From NCBI GenBank assembly GCA_903877135.1, contig CAIRCN010000020.1:186001-250000 (forward strand): DNA of 64,000 nt, written 5' to 3'. A model generated the notes under the pieces. It ran no database searches and was not told the origin of the DNA. It worked only from the letters and a program-made list of their open reading frames with translations. This document shows positions 34,574 to 43,198 of this stretch, in pieces; positions within the stretch are counted from its first letter, which is position 1; each line of letters begins with the position of its first letter. The translations under genes and the position numbers were made by a program. The DNA is from an uncultured Opitutia bacterium (GTDB lineage: Bacteria > Verrucomicrobiota > Verrucomicrobiia > Opitutales > Opitutaceae).

Positions 34574-36388
34574 ATGCACCTGCGCCCCTTCCTCCTCATC
34601 GCCACCCTGCTCGTCGCCTCGACGCCGGCCCACGCGCAGGGACTCTACCCCACCGACGCTTCCTACCGCACCGCCTTCCTCGCTCGCTGCACCGAGGCGC
34701 GTGAGGCCATGGCCCGCAAAACCTGGACACCGGGCTACGACTCCCGGGTGCGCAACTACCTTGGCATCGTCAAGGTCGCCACCGGCATCGATGGCGCCAC
34801 CGGTCTCAAATACCTTGAGGACGCCGTCGCCGACCCAAAGCCAGTCTGGGGCTGCTTCGAAGTCTACGCGTTCATGGAGGCCGTGGAGCGCCTCGGCGAC
34901 AAACTCCCGCCCGCCCTCGTCGAAAAAATCCGCACGCGCCTCGCCGCCAGTTTCACCGATGACTTCGGTTTTACCGACAACCACATGCTCCAGATTCACG
35001 TGGCGCGCTACCTGTTTGGCCAGCGCTGGCCCGACGGCCCGGCTTTTGCCGACGGTTCCACCCCGGCGCAGGCCAGCCGCGACTCTGCCGGGTGGATCCG
35101 CCGCTGGATCGACTCCACCGTCACCCGCGGCATGTATGAATACGACTCGCCCAACTACCACCACCTCTACCTCCTCTGTTTCGCCAGTCTTTACGAATTC
35201 TCCAACGACGAGCTGATGCGCCGGCAGTCGTGGATGATCATGCAGGTGCTGCTCGCCGACTGGGCGACTAAGTATCTCGAGGGCAACTGGGTCGGCGCAC
35301 ACAGCCGTGAGAAATACAACCAGGTGCTGCACACCCTCGAGCACACCGGCGCCGCCACGCGCTTCGGCCGGCTCTACTTCGGCGCCGCGCCGCTGCGCCC
35401 CGACCTCAAGGAGTCCGAGGCCGTCGGTCTCGCCGCGCTGCAGAAGTTTTCCGCGCTGCCCATGATCGGCCGCATGGCCACTGACCGCACGCACCCCTAC
35501 CTCCTGCGCGAACTCAAGCCCCCGCGCCGCGGTCCGCGCATCCAGTATGGCGAACCCATGTGGACCTACACCTATGTCGCGCCCGAATTCGCCGTCGGCT
35601 CCTCGTGGGGCGATCTCACCGACGTCGAGCAACACCGCTGGGACCTCACCTGGCTCTCGCCGCAGGACGGCTCCACGTGCTTTTTCATCAACCCCTCCTG
35701 CTCGGTTAAACAGCTCCACCGCTACTTCGAGGATCCAGTGGACAAGCTGCTCGGCGCCATCCTCAGCACGCGCCCCTACTACACCGATCCCAACAAATGG
35801 ATCGAGCCCTCACCCTTCGAGGACGTCTTTCAGCAGGACACCGCCGTCATCGACCTCTACGACATTCCGCCGACCGCCGAGATTCAGCACATCAACGGTG
35901 TCTTTCCCCACTCCATCGCAGAAAAGCGTGAACAGGACGGCTGGATCTTCTGCCGCGCCGACGGCATCTACTTCGGCGTGTGGACGAGTGTGCCCGGCGA
36001 GTGGCACAAGGAAAACGACTACGACCGCCTCACGATCCTCCACCCGAAAACCGCCATCATCCTCGAAGCCGTCGCCGCCAAGGAGGAAAAGAACTTCGAC
36101 GCCTTCTGCGCCCGCCTGCGAGCCAGCCGGCCTCAGTTCGATGAGCGCACGCTGACTGCCACCTACACCAACACCCGCGGCCACAAAATCCAGTTCACCC
36201 ACCTTGGCCCGCGTCTCGTGGACGGCGTCGCCGTGAATCTCGACGAATGGCCGCTCTTCGAAGGCCCGTGGCTGAACGCCCGCCACAACACCGGCATCGT
36301 CACCCTGCAATGCGGCGCCGAGCGCGTGACCCTCGATTTCAAAACCGCCACGTTTCGCACGGAAACCGTGCCCGCTTCCTCTCGCTAG
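34574..36388 (+). CDS. secreted protein of unknown function, possible alpha-toroid carbohydrate-active enzyme
   Basis: A 604-residue protein with a signal peptide (MHLRPFLLIATLLVASTPAHA). The first half is helical (GATGLKYLEDAVADPKPVWG, NYHHLYLLCFASLYEFSND), as in (alpha/alpha)6 toroids of polysaccharide lyases. The second half is strand-rich (GWIFCRADGIYFGVW) and could be a beta-sandwich. I recognise no catalytic signature, so a lyase role is only a guess from architecture and neighbours. Its divergent partner is a transporter, and it converges with the nine-gene operon. Confidence 0.6.
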   Translation: MHLRPFLLIATLLVASTPAHAQGLYPTDASYRTAFLARCTEAREAMARKTWTPGYDSRVRNYLGIVKVATGIDGATGLKYLEDAVADPKPVWGCFEVYAFMEAVERLGDKLPPALVEKIRTRLAASFTDDFGFTDNHMLQIHVARYLFGQRWPDGPAFADGSTPAQASRDSAGWIRRWIDSTVTRGMYEYDSPNYHHLYLLCFASLYEFSNDELMRRQSWMIMQVLLADWATKYLEGNWVGAHSREKYNQVLHTLEHTGAATRFGRLYFGAAPLRPDLKESEAVGLAALQKFSALPMIGRMATDRTHPYLLRELKPPRRGPRIQYGEPMWTYTYVAPEFAVGSSWGDLTDVEQHRWDLTWLSPQDGSTCFFINPSCSVKQLHRYFEDPVDKLLGAILSTRPYYTDPNKWIEPSPFEDVFQQDTAVIDLYDIPPTAEIQHINGVFPHSIAEKREQDGWIFCRADGIYFGVWTSVPGEWHKENDYDRLTILHPKTAIILEAVAAKEEKNFDAFCARLRASRPQFDERTLTATYTNTRGHKIQFTHLGPRLVDGVAVNLDEWPLFEGPWLNARHNTGIVTLQCGAERVTLDFKTATFRTETVPASSR

Positions 36389-36397
36389 ACCCTCGGC

Positions 36398-37066
36398 TCA
36401 CAGCTCGTCCGCCTGAACCGACAGAGCGAGGGCCTGCTCGCAGCGTTTGCGCGATTTCTCCACGCCGAGCGCCTCGAGCCCGAGGGCATTCGCCACGGCC
36501 AGCACGGTGCCGACGCCGCAGAATGGATCGAAAATCACCTTCGCGCCCATCTGATCACGCGCGAACCGCACTGCGTGCGCCGCCGCGCGAATCCCCATCG
36601 CCCGCACCCACGGCTGGCGGCCCGCGTCCGTGATGACATCCGGCAGAGGCAGCACGTCGGGACATTTCAGCGCCCGAGAAACCGCTATCAGGTGCGTGTA
36701 ACCCGGCCGGCCGTAGGTCAGCATTCCTGGCGGCCGGCGGCAGACGATCTTGTGAAAGAGCACGCGTGCGCCAGCGTCCTCAGCAGCGCGAGTGACCATT
36801 GCCCCTTTGTCGATCCACGCGCCGTCGCGTTTGATGTCCGACTGGAAAAACAGCGACGCGCTCTCCTCCGGCACCGCGTCCACGACGAGACGCACAGCGT
36901 TGAGAAACCACGCGCGCCATGCCAGCAGCGCCAGGTTCACCTCCGAGACGTCGGGCAGCGACGTCACGGCGCAGGCGCCCGCGATCCGGCCGCGCGCCTC
37001 CATCCACGGGATCGCATCGGCGCACTCGACGCTGCGCCCGTGTGCTGGCTCAAACGGTGAGGGCAT
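36398..37066 (-). CDS. SAM-dependent methyltransferase (DNA/RNA methylase-like)
   Basis: A 222-residue protein. Its order is the amino-methyltransferase type: catalytic region first (AVTSLPDVSEVNLALL), then the cofactor motif VIFDPFCGVGTVLAVANALG and VEKSRKRCEQA near the C-terminus. The TSLPD takes the place of the usual (D/N/S)PP(Y/W). Related proteins are annotated as DNA-modification-like methyltransferases; the target is unknown. The ATG at 37066 overlaps the end of the GH172-like gene by 17 bases. It is the last gene of the nine-gene operon, and its link to sugar use is unclear. Confidence 0.7.
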   Translation of the reverse strand: MPSPFEPAHGRSVECADAIPWMEARGRIAGACAVTSLPDVSEVNLALLAWRAWFLNAVRLVVDAVPEESASLFFQSDIKRDGAWIDKGAMVTRAAEDAGARVLFHKIVCRRPPGMLTYGRPGYTHLIAVSRALKCPDVLPLPDVITDAGRQPWVRAMGIRAAAHAVRFARDQMGAKVIFDPFCGVGTVLAVANALGLEALGVEKSRKRCEQALALSVQADEL

Positions 37067-38027
37067 CGACCGGCGAATCCTGATACCAGTAGGTGACGAT
37101 ACCGAACCGCACCTGCCCGCTGCCCTCGGCACGCGCGAGTCGCAGCTGGTCGTTGTGAATCTCGTGCTCGTAGTTGATACGCGCCCGCAGCGAGACCGAG
37201 AACCGCACCGGGTCGTTCAGGAGGAAACGGTAGCACGCCAGCCGCGTCTCGCCGTCAGCGTCACTCAGGTAGGTCGTGCCCGAATGATTGTCTGCCCAGA
37301 CCTTGTGCCAGCTCCAACTGAAGCCGAAAAAATCCTCCGTCCCGAGGTAGTTGCAGGTCGGCGCCGTGGCGCCGTCGACCCAGAATTCGTCGTTGCCTTC
37401 GCAGATGCCCTGTTTGTCGGCAAAGTGCGGGCACCGGCTCACCGCGGTGAGATGGCAACCGAGGAAATGCCCCCGCCCATATGTGTTCAACAGCGGCACA
37501 TCCTCCCTCGTAATATCGATGGTGCGGTCGAGCCAGCGCGCGTGGAAATGCCCCGAGTCCACCTCCCATGCCGGCAGCGCCTCGGCCGTCACATAGCCGT
37601 AGCCAAGGACGGTCTTGCCCGTCGTGTTCACCAGCGAAATCTCGATTCCCTCGCGAAACGGCATCGGCAGATAGCAGAACAATGAGTTGGTCGGCCGCTT
37701 CGCCATCACGATACTGGCAAAGTGAAGGGATTCGCTGCCGAAGGAGTCGCAGAAAAAATCGCCAACCGGCGCGAATACAGAGTCAAAGTCATTTCCATCG
37801 TAGCGAACACTGAGAAAAACTCCTCGTGAAAGCTCGGTGCGATCGCCGCCCTCCATGTTCAGCGTGAGATGGATCGTGCGCACGGCACCGGGACCGGTAA
37901 AGCGGCCCAGTTCAACCCGGCCGTGGGGAACCAAGTCGGGTAGTTCAGGATAGGCGTCCCAATGCCAGAGGCTGTTTTGCATCAGCGACCGGTAAGGGCG
38001 AATTTTGCTCAGGTCGGTGGGATTCAT
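37050..38027 (-). CDS. DUF2961 / GH172-like glycoside hydrolase
   Basis: A 325-residue protein of the DUF2961 family, now grouped as glycoside hydrolase family 172 (known members act on fructofuranosides and D-arabinofuranosides). Diagnostic blocks are ELGRFTGPGAVRTIHLTL, GRGHFLGCHL, ICEGNDEFWVDG and YLGTEDFFGFSW, where the Glu residues in the last two are the expected catalytic pair. There is no signal peptide, so it likely acts on imported oligosaccharides. I took the ATG at 38027; a GTG at 38054 is possible. It lies in the operon between the oxidoreductase and methyltransferase genes. Confidence 0.8.
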   Translation of the reverse strand: MNPTDLSKIRPYRSLMQNSLWHWDAYPELPDLVPHGRVELGRFTGPGAVRTIHLTLNMEGGDRTELSRGVFLSVRYDGNDFDSVFAPVGDFFCDSFGSESLHFASIVMAKRPTNSLFCYLPMPFREGIEISLVNTTGKTVLGYGYVTAEALPAWEVDSGHFHARWLDRTIDITREDVPLLNTYGRGHFLGCHLTAVSRCPHFADKQGICEGNDEFWVDGATAPTCNYLGTEDFFGFSWSWHKVWADNHSGTTYLSDADGETRLACYRFLLNDPVRFSVSLRARINYEHEIHNDQLRLARAEGSGQVRFGIVTYWYQDSPVDALTV

Positions 38028-38055
38028 GAAAGTGCGAAGGGTTGCGGTGGCCACA

Positions 38056-39069
38056 TCACATCTCGACGTTGACCAGCCCGCGGTCGGCCGCTTCCTGCGC
38101 CTTTAGCGCCGCGCGGCTCGCCCGGAAAACTTCGGCCGAGGTTAGCCCGTCGTTTGGCTGACCGCGCAACTCGCGGAGAAAGGCCGTGAGATAGCCGCCC
38201 GGATTCGACGCAGCCGGCGGCACGCTGCGGCAGGTTTGCTCGCCCTCCTTGAAAAGCAGGATTTCCTTCGCGGTTAGTGTCGTTTCGAGCACGCCCTCAC
38301 TGCCCCACATCGTCAGCCGCCAATACATCGGCAGCGAGTAACGGTGGCTGTTGGGCGAAACATAGGAAACGTCGCCCATGATACCAGCGCTGTTGTCCAA
38401 CTCTGCTATGAACTGGCCGGCGTTCTTAAAATGCGAATCCGCCGGCACTCCCGCCGCCCAGCAGCGCGCGGCCGTCACGCGCCTGACGCCAAGGCCCGTG
38501 AGCCAGGCAACGAGGTCGAGGCCGTGGATCGAAAGGTCGTTGACGGTGCCGCCGTGCTTGCCCGCTTCGTGATACCACGCCGCGCGCACTCCCGGCAGCA
38601 AAGGATGTTGTCCTTCCAGCGAAGCCGCCCGCACATCGCCGATCTCCCCGGCGCGGACCAGCTCGCGGACCTTGATGAAGATGCCGGAATCGCGCATATC
38701 GAGCATCATGCCGACGGTAAGTGTTTTCGCGGCGGCCAGCCGCACGATCTCGTCGTGCTCGGCCAGTGTCGTGCACATGGGCTTGTCGGCGAGCACGTGA
38801 CGGCCGGCGTTGAGGCAGTCGATCACCACGCGTCCGCGCTTCGCAAACCATTCGCCGACCACGACTGCGTCGCATGTGACCTCCGCTAGCATCGCACGGT
38901 AGTTGGAGTGCGTGAGGCGGACGCGCGCATCGCCCGCGAGCTTTTCCCGCGTCGCCGCGTCCTCCTCGCACATGGCGACAACCTCGATGTCCGGATGGGC
39001 CGATGCGCGCATGACAAGGTCCCAGATGTGCGGATGTTGAAAGCCGATGAAGGCAAAACGAGTTTTCAT
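38056..39069 (-). CDS. Gfo/Idh/MocA family oxidoreductase
   Basis: A 337-residue NAD(P)-dependent sugar dehydrogenase-like protein. An N-terminal Rossmann fold (FAFIGFQHPHIWD) replaces the usual GxGxxG. The EKP-type motif is present as VLADKPMC, and a Gfo/Idh C-terminal domain follows with GTVNDLSIHGLDLVAWLTG holding a likely catalytic His. Members oxidise or epimerise sugars and inositols. It is 12 bases after the ankyrin gene in the operon and probably processes sugars released by the lyase and GH172-like enzymes. The exact substrate is unknown. Confidence 0.88.
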   Translation of the reverse strand: MKTRFAFIGFQHPHIWDLVMRASAHPDIEVVAMCEEDAATREKLAGDARVRLTHSNYRAMLAEVTCDAVVVGEWFAKRGRVVIDCLNAGRHVLADKPMCTTLAEHDEIVRLAAAKTLTVGMMLDMRDSGIFIKVRELVRAGEIGDVRAASLEGQHPLLPGVRAAWYHEAGKHGGTVNDLSIHGLDLVAWLTGLGVRRVTAARCWAAGVPADSHFKNAGQFIAELDNSAGIMGDVSYVSPNSHRYSLPMYWRLTMWGSEGVLETTLTAKEILLFKEGEQTCRSVPPAASNPGGYLTAFLRELRGQPNDGLTSAEVFRASRAALKAQEAADRGLVNVEM

Positions 39070-39081
39070 GTGAGTTTAGCG

Positions 39082-39759
39082 CTATTTTCCTCCGGCGGCC
39101 TTGAGCACCGCGGCGATCTCCAGATTTCCGGCGCGTTCCGCGTGGGCGAGCGGCGTCACGCCGTGGTGGTCCGGCAAATTGGGATTGGCGCCCGCCGCGA
39201 GGAGCAGCCGGACGATCTCGGTGTGCACCGGCCCGCGTTTTTTCTTCATGCTCGCCTCCATCAGCGCAGTCCAACCGAGGTTGTTGATGTGGTTCACGTC
39301 GACCGAGGTCTTGAGCAGCTCGCGCACGTTTTCGATGTGCCCCTTCTCCGCCGCCGGGATGAGCGCCGTCCCGCCGAAGCGGTTGGTGCTCTTCAAATCG
39401 GCCCCGGCCTTGAGCGTGAGGCGAAGAATCTCAAGCCGGCCCTCGGCGCCGGCGTAGAGATACGGCGTGTCCTTGATGTTGTCGCGGGCGTTGACGTCGG
39501 AGCCGGCGGCAATGAGCGGCGCCGCAGCGTCCGGATGATTGCCGTGCGTCGCTGCCATCAGTGCGGTCCAGCCGTGGTCGTCGCGGGCCTGCACGCTCGC
39601 GCCCTGCGCCAGCAAATGCTTCACGGCGGGAACATCTCCGTGCCGTGCGGCTTCGATCAGCTGTTGATCGGCCGAGGGCGCAACCGAAGCGGCGGCGTCT
39701 GCCGCCTTTAGCGTCAAGGCCGCAAACAAGACAGCCGAGAACAGGAGATAATTTTTCAT
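39082..39759 (-). CDS. exported ankyrin-repeat protein
   Basis: A 225-residue protein with a signal peptide (MKNYLLFSAVLFAALTLKAA) followed by about five ankyrin repeats, for example RDDHGWTALMAATHGNHPDA and NNLGWTALMEASMKKKRG. Ankyrin repeats form a protein-binding surface, so a periplasmic interaction partner is likely. It lies 17 bases after the oligogalacturonate-lyase-like gene in an otherwise metabolic operon, where a periplasmic adaptor is unexpected. No enzymatic motif is seen. Confidence 0.85.
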   Translation of the reverse strand: MKNYLLFSAVLFAALTLKAADAAASVAPSADQQLIEAARHGDVPAVKHLLAQGASVQARDDHGWTALMAATHGNHPDAAAPLIAAGSDVNARDNIKDTPYLYAGAEGRLEILRLTLKAGADLKSTNRFGGTALIPAAEKGHIENVRELLKTSVDVNHINNLGWTALMEASMKKKRGPVHTEIVRLLLAAGANPNLPDHHGVTPLAHAERAGNLEIAAVLKAAGGK

Positions 39760-39776
39760 GAGCGATTGGGTGGGAG

Positions 39777-39902
39777 TCAGGCGGTTGAAGGCACCGAGTA
39801 GATTTGGCGGACGCCGGAGCAGTCGGACGTGAACAAAACCTCGCGCTGGTCAGGCGACAACACCGGATGCGGGTGGTTGTCCTGCGTGAGCCACGAAGTG
39901 TT
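39777..39902 (-). pseudogene. C-terminal remainder of the oligogalacturonate-lyase-like gene beyond an in-frame TGA
   Basis: Immediately after the TGA at 39903-39905, the same frame continues for 41 codons to a TGA at 39777-39779. The translation (NTSWLTQDNHPHPVLSPDQ, then REVLFTSDCSGVRQIYSVP) matches the conserved C-terminal segment of PL22 oligogalacturonate lyases, including the Gln-x2-His-x-His metal-binding residues reported for that family. The match shows that the gene once extended, or still extends by readthrough, to 39777. Confidence 0.8.
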
Positions 39903-41069
39903 TCACGCACACAGCGGCACGACCTCCATGCGACCATTCACCCAGTCGACGTTCAAGCGGGAGATGAGATTGCCGCGGCGCTGCATTACGCCGGATTCGT
40001 CCGCAATGGCGTCGGTGATGACGAAGTCGCCGCGGTGGCTCGGGAAAAAATGCCCGTAGAATGACGGCTGGCTGCGCGGAATGGAAATTTCCTGCAGCGG
40101 TGTCGCCGCGTCGACCGGGGCGCGACCAACGAACTGCTCGGGACATTCGCCCGCATCCCAGCGCACGCCGTGGTAGACGACCGCCTCCCCATCCTCCTGC
40201 CAGACCTCGTGCGCCACATCATCGAGCCCGAGATCGGGCGACACTCGGAAACAAATAGGCCGGTCGGGGCGGCGCACCTGCACGCGTTCGCGGCCGTCCT
40301 GTTTCAGCCAAATACGCGCGACGCCAAGCGGCCAGTTCCATTCGTGATTGTAGAGCACGAGGTCGCGGCGGCGCGGATGATACTGGATGTGCGTGACCCA
40401 CGCCGGCTCCTCCCATCGCAAGGCCATCCGGCCAGTCGCCACGTCGACCTTGGCGATTTGGGTCGTAAGGCCGAACTCCGCATATTGCTCCGACATCTCG
40501 CGGTTGCCTTTCCTCACTGCACCAAAATCGAGAATGCGTCGGTCGGCCAAGCTCAGCAGCACGTGCGCTCCCTTTGCATCGAGGTGCGTGTAGCCAACCG
40601 TTCGGTAGGGTGGAATCTCCGCCAACATGCGCCGGGTGCCATCGCGCAGACTCACGGCGTCGAGCTGACCCCAGCCGTCCCCGCGCCCCCAGACAAAGTA
40701 GAGCACGCCCCCAACCGGATCGAGGCACGGGCTGGATTTGTTCAGGCCGTGCGCGGCAATCGCACCATTGAAGAGATAGTCTTCCTTAGAGTCGTTTGAC
40801 CGCGGACGTGCGAAATAGGGATAAGCCTGCATCGCGGGCCCGGGAAATGCCGCCAACGGTTCCATCTTCCCCGTTGCACGATCGATGCGCGCGAGGCTCG
40901 CGCCCTCCAGGTGTTCCGAGTAGGCGTTGGTGATCACGGCGAGCGTGCGGCCGTCTGCCGTCACGCTGTTCGTCGTGAAATAGAGCAACTGGCAATTTAC
41001 CGTGCGCGGGGATTCGGGGCGGGCTGGGTGCATGCGACAGGCAAAATACAGCGTGTGAACGCATCCCAC
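39903..41069 (-). CDS. oligogalacturonate lyase-like (PL22) protein, interrupted by an in-frame stop
   Basis: A 388-residue, seven-bladed beta-propeller protein resembling PL22 oligogalacturonate lyases, which degrade short pectin fragments in the cytoplasm. Recognisable blades include LLYFTTNSVTADGRTLAVI, YTHLDAKGAHVLLSLADRR and THIQYHPRRRDLVLYNHE, with a His that may bind metal. The frame stops at a TGA (39903-39905) just before the last conserved segment, which carries three metal ligands. The N-terminus is also about 25-30 residues shorter than expected, and the start (GTG 41069 or ATG 41033) is uncertain. It may be a decayed gene or a readthrough case. It lies 18 bases after a URO-D-like gene. 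Confidence 0.75.
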   Translation of the reverse strand: MGCVHTLYFACRMHPARPESPRTVNCQLLYFTTNSVTADGRTLAVITNAYSEHLEGASLARIDRATGKMEPLAAFPGPAMQAYPYFARPRSNDSKEDYLFNGAIAAHGLNKSSPCLDPVGGVLYFVWGRGDGWGQLDAVSLRDGTRRMLAEIPPYRTVGYTHLDAKGAHVLLSLADRRILDFGAVRKGNREMSEQYAEFGLTTQIAKVDVATGRMALRWEEPAWVTHIQYHPRRRDLVLYNHEWNWPLGVARIWLKQDGRERVQVRRPDRPICFRVSPDLGLDDVAHEVWQEDGEAVVYHGVRWDAGECPEQFVGRAPVDAATPLQEISIPRSQPSFYGHFFPSHRGDFVITDAIADESGVMQRRGNLISRLNVDWVNGRMEVVPLCA

Positions 41070-41087
41070 GCTGGCGAGCGTCGAAAA

Positions 41088-42110
41088 TCAGCCGCGGGTC
41101 GCCGCGATCATGGCGTCGACGTTAGCAAACGGCGTCTCGACCGCCAGCGTGCATCCCGAGCTGAGCACAAAGCGTCTGTGACCGGCCGCCGCCACCGTGA
41201 CCATCGCCTGCTGCGCGGCGCGGCGCACGTCCGCAGGATTGCCCCGCGCGAGCACGCTCACCGGATCGAGATTGCCCCAGAGGGCGATGCCTGAGCCGAC
41301 AGTGCGGCAGGCCAGCGCCAAGTCGGTCCGCTGGTCGATCTCCAGCCCATCGGCGCCGCTGCGCGCCATGTCGGCGAGAATCGATTCGGCGTTGCCGCAG
41401 ATGTGCAACGAGACGGGTTTGCCCGTGGCGGCTTTCAAACCGGCGATGAGCCGCTGCTCGAACGGCAGCGCGATTTCGCGGTAACGCTGCGGCCCGATCA
41501 GTCCCGCTGGCGAATCGCCGCCGGTCAGCATGTTGGCGCCTGCCGCGGCGAGCGCGCACCCGTAGGCCAGGCCATAGTCGAGGCAGCGTTCCATCAGCGC
41601 CTGCACGAGCGCGGGGTCGTCGTCGAGCGCGAGCATGAGCTCGTTGATGCCCATGAGCGCCGCCGCGAGGGAGAAAGGGTATTGGTCAAAACAGGCTAGG
41701 ACCGCGGCCTCGCCGCCGACCGCCGCCACCACCTGGCGCAGGGCCGCGAGCATCAACGGATAGCGCCCCTGCGTAGCAACGTCCGGAGGCGGGATCGCGC
41801 GCACATCCGCGAGGCACCGCACGAGCGGTTCGCCAAGACCGCCCCACGGCTGGTCCTCGCTCAGTGGCCCGACGCGCGCGCCCATCGCCTGCGCGCTGAC
41901 CCACGTGTCGGCCGACAGACACACCACGTCCGGACGGAAACGTTCGTAAGTGCGGAGGATGGCGCCGGCCAGCGCGTTCGCATCGCTCGTGTAGCGGTGC
42001 AGCGAGACTCCGGTCACGCTCGCGCAGAAATGCACCGTCAGCGGCGCCACCGGCACCCGGGGCACCGGCTCGCCGCGCAGAGCCGTCAGGACAAGTTCCT
42101 TCGACGTCAT
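41088..42110 (-). CDS. URO-D-like (MtaA/CmuA-type) protein 1, zinc-site form
   Basis: A 340-residue protein of the uroporphyrinogen decarboxylase superfamily, in the branch of corrinoid methyltransferases such as MtaA. The zinc-site pattern is complete: His236 and Cys238 in SLHICGNAESIL, and Cys320 in LSSGCTLAVETP. True URO-D enzymes of haem synthesis lack this pattern. I infer methyl transfer rather than decarboxylation. The ATG overlaps the stop of the next upstream URO-D-like gene by four bases (42107-42110). No corrinoid protein is visible in the window. Confidence 0.82.
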   Translation of the reverse strand: MTSKELVLTALRGEPVPRVPVAPLTVHFCASVTGVSLHRYTSDANALAGAILRTYERFRPDVVCLSADTWVSAQAMGARVGPLSEDQPWGGLGEPLVRCLADVRAIPPPDVATQGRYPLMLAALRQVVAAVGGEAAVLACFDQYPFSLAAALMGINELMLALDDDPALVQALMERCLDYGLAYGCALAAAGANMLTGGDSPAGLIGPQRYREIALPFEQRLIAGLKAATGKPVSLHICGNAESILADMARSGADGLEIDQRTDLALACRTVGSGIALWGNLDPVSVLARGNPADVRRAAQQAMVTVAAAGHRRFVLSSGCTLAVETPFANVDAMIAATRG

Positions 42111-43186
42111 GGTGTCAGTGCGTAACGCTCCGGCCGCTCGCGCGCGTGCCGGTCGAGTCCGTCCATGATCGCGCGACAGCTGTTTTGCCAGTGGTCGGGA
42201 GGCATGTTTTCAGTGATGCCTACCAGCAGTCCGTCAACCGAGCCGGCCTCGTTGACCAGATCCACCATGGTCTGCTCGACGGCGGCATCGGACTTGAGGT
42301 GCACCGACGAGGGAAAATTGATCCACAGCACCTTGTCCGGCCACGCGGCGCGCGCCTCGGCGAGCGTCATGTCGGTGTCGGGCGCGGGCGTGAACGCCTC
42401 GATGTAGTCGAGCGGCAAGCCGGCGATGGCAGAGGCGATGATGCGGTTGTTGGCGTCGAAGTGGCAGCCGATGAGCTTGCCATGGCGGTGCATGACCTCG
42501 GCCGCCTCGTGGTAGTGCGGCACAAAATATTCCTCGAAAACTTTTCCGCCGATGATCTCCGGCGTGACGTTGCCGCCGTAGTTCGCGTGCCCCGCGGGCG
42601 ACTGGGCGACGAGCGGGTAAATTTTTCGCCGGTTCTCGACGAGAATCTCGTAGAGGCTCAGCACCTCGTCGCGCCGCTCCATCCACTCCTCGCAAAACTG
42701 CTCCATCTTCATGATGCCGCCCGAAATCAGCTCCTGCAGCGGCTCCAGCCCGAAGTTCGCGCGGAAGATCGCATCCTCGCCGAATTCCTCCTGAGCCCGG
42801 AGAAACTCGGCGTAGGCCGGCTCGTAAACCTCGTCGCGCAGGAAAAAACGGATCACGGCGTAATCCTCGGGCCGCTTGAGCAGCAGTTCGTGCCACCAGA
42901 CGGTGAAGCCGCCGTCCTCGGCGAGCGTCGAGAGTTCGCCGACGGGCGTTTCGTAGCGAGTGCGCGTGAGCTTTCGTTCGCCCTCCCAGTGGACTTGCTG
43001 GGTCACTTTGACGTTGGGCCGGTGAGTCTTGACGACCGGCAGGCGATTCACGACGCACATTCCGCGGTTGCGCAGTTCGCGTTCGGTTTGAGACGTCTGG
43101 ACAAACGCCTCGTAAAACGTAAACGGCACCACGTCGCTGTGTCCGCCGTTCAAGGCTCGTTCGACTCGGGTGCGTGGTGTCATCAT
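42107..43186 (-). CDS. URO-D-like protein 2, His-x-Asp form
   Basis: A 359-residue member of the same superfamily but of a different type. The place of the zinc motif holds GCHFDANNR (His242, Asp244) and the final Cys is absent (LLVGITENMPPDHW). A TIM-barrel core is apparent (LPLDYIEAFTPAPDTDM). This pattern may still bind a metal by His and Asp, or act on another substrate. Its stop overlaps the start of URO-D-like gene 1, so the two are coupled and may form a hetero-oligomer. It starts with MMTPRTRVERALNGG. Confidence 0.78.
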   Translation of the reverse strand: MMTPRTRVERALNGGHSDVVPFTFYEAFVQTSQTERELRNRGMCVVNRLPVVKTHRPNVKVTQQVHWEGERKLTRTRYETPVGELSTLAEDGGFTVWWHELLLKRPEDYAVIRFFLRDEVYEPAYAEFLRAQEEFGEDAIFRANFGLEPLQELISGGIMKMEQFCEEWMERRDEVLSLYEILVENRRKIYPLVAQSPAGHANYGGNVTPEIIGGKVFEEYFVPHYHEAAEVMHRHGKLIGCHFDANNRIIASAIAGLPLDYIEAFTPAPDTDMTLAEARAAWPDKVLWINFPSSVHLKSDAAVEQTMVDLVNEAGSVDGLLVGITENMPPDHWQNSCRAIMDGLDRHARERPERYALTP

Positions 43187-43198
43187 TTGTTGTAAATT

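Noticed and set aside
39903-39905. Selenocysteine at the internal TGA of the oligogalacturonate-lyase-like gene
   Set aside because: No bacterial SECIS-like hairpin is evident right after the TGA, and the family does not use a Cys or Sec at this position. A mutation or sequencing error is simpler.
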